A DNA stretch of 5,954 nucleotides, taken from positions 1-5,954 of the forward strand of contig CALJKZ010000193.1 of assembly GCA_937983085.1 (NCBI GenBank), read 5' to 3'. This DNA comes from an uncultured Gemmatimonadales bacterium (GTDB taxonomy: Bacteria > Gemmatimonadota > Gemmatimonadetes > Longimicrobiales > Gaopeijiaceae). Of the stretch, positions 5,639 through 5,954 are shown piece after piece. The notes below the pieces were generated by a model. That model had not been told where the DNA came from. It saw only the letters and a program-made list of their open reading frames with translations, and did no database searches. The first letter of the stretch is position 1; every line of letters begins with the position of its first letter. The position numbers and the translations under genes were made by a program.

Positions 5639-5954
5639 ATGCGTCGTATCGCCCTCGCCCTGCTCACCCTCGTTGCGGCGGCATGCGCCGGTGCCGACTC
5701 GGATCTCCAGGACGGCGCCGTCGTCACGGCCTTCGAAGGCGCCCGGCTCCTCACCGGCGACGGACAGGTCATCGACGACGGGGTCCTCATCGTCGCCGAC
5801 GATCGATTCCTGGCCGTCGGTGCCGCCGGGGAGATCGAGATTCCACGAGGGGCGGCCCGCGTCGATCTCACGGGCAGGACCGTCATGCCCGCGCTCGTCA
5901 ACGCCCACATCCATCTCTCCACCGAGCGGGAAGAGCGAGCCGAGCAACTCCGCC
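5639..5954 (+). CDS. Exported amidohydrolase, N-terminal part (imidazolonepropionase-like), cut by the right edge
   Basis: This partial gene encodes 105 codons before the window ends. The ATG follows a GGAGG site and opens a hydrophobic leader MRRIALALLTLVAAAC. Cys16 is preceded by three Ala, a degenerate lipobox, so this may be a lipoprotein; alternatively the leader is cut by a normal signal peptidase. Residues about 28-105 match the start of the metal-dependent amidohydrolase superfamily: a small beta-sandwich segment (GARLLTGDGQVIDDGVLIVADDR at 35-57, split here as GARLLTGDGQ and VIDDGVLIVADDR), then VDLTGRTVMPALVNAHIHLS from 75. In this family the HxH motif, here His90-Ile-His92, binds catalytic metal at the end of the first barrel strand. 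The common Pro-Gly-Leu before it is Pro84-Ala-Leu here. Related exported enzymes hydrolyse cyclic amides or dipeptides; the substrate cannot be told from this fragment. The gene is divergent from the GSDH-family gene and may share regulation with it. Confidence 0.88.
   Translation, partial: MRRIALALLTLVAAACAGADSDLQDGAVVTAFEGARLLTGDGQVIDDGVLIVADDRFLAVGAAGEIEIPRGAARVDLTGRTVMPALVNAHIHLSTEREERAEQLR

Noticed and set aside
5528..5947. N-terminal extension of the GSDH-family frame up to 5947
   Set aside because: The 140 extra codons are antisense to the divergent amidohydrolase and would bury the signal peptide and lipobox, which start correctly at the ATG at 5527.
1..5954. Mobile element, CRISPR array, tRNA or rRNA gene
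   Set aside because: No transposase or integrase motifs, no regularly spaced direct repeats and no tRNA-like cloverleaf sequence were seen; gene composition is even across the window.

Overview
This is a high-GC window (GC-rich throughout, with strong G/C preference at third codon positions that leaves long open antisense frames). It looks like an ordinary chromosomal stretch from a Gram-negative-type bacterium. Two proteins carry lipoprotein-type leaders and a third has a classical signal peptide, so most of the encoded functions lie outside the cytoplasm. The mix of an exported PQQ sugar-dehydrogenase-like lipoprotein, an exported amidohydrolase and a C69-family peptidase-like protein would fit Gemmatimonadota or a similar environmental phylum. 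That placement is inference; there is no rRNA or marker gene in the window.

Layout. Three complete genes lie on the minus strand, read from right to left. (1) 4253-5527 encodes a lipoprotein of the glucose/sorbosone dehydrogenase (GSDH) beta-propeller family. (2) After a 61-bp gap, 1903-4191 encodes a large exported protein with a C69-like peptidase domain, an unrecognised N-terminal domain and a C-terminal membrane anchor. (3) 56-1906 overlaps gene 2 by 4 bp (ATGA) and encodes a type I ABC exporter half-transporter. One base after its stop, an ATG opens a frame that runs off the left edge (1-54) and may be a further operon member. On the plus strand, 5639 to the right edge is the N-terminus of an exported amidohydrolase, divergent from gene 1. 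The 111-bp divergent region holds a 12-bp inverted repeat with one mismatch, a plausible operator.

Functional reading. The ATGA overlap supports co-production of the peptidase-like protein and the exporter. The substrate is not readable from sequence. The main points of interest are at expected catalytic positions. The C69 domain has Ser where the family nucleophile is Cys, and it lacks the usual Arg-Asn-Glu-Asp motif. The GSDH protein has Gln where soluble PQQ glucose dehydrogenase has its catalytic His. No tRNA, rRNA, mobile element, CRISPR array or convincing terminator was seen, and I do not see a clearly new multi-gene system.
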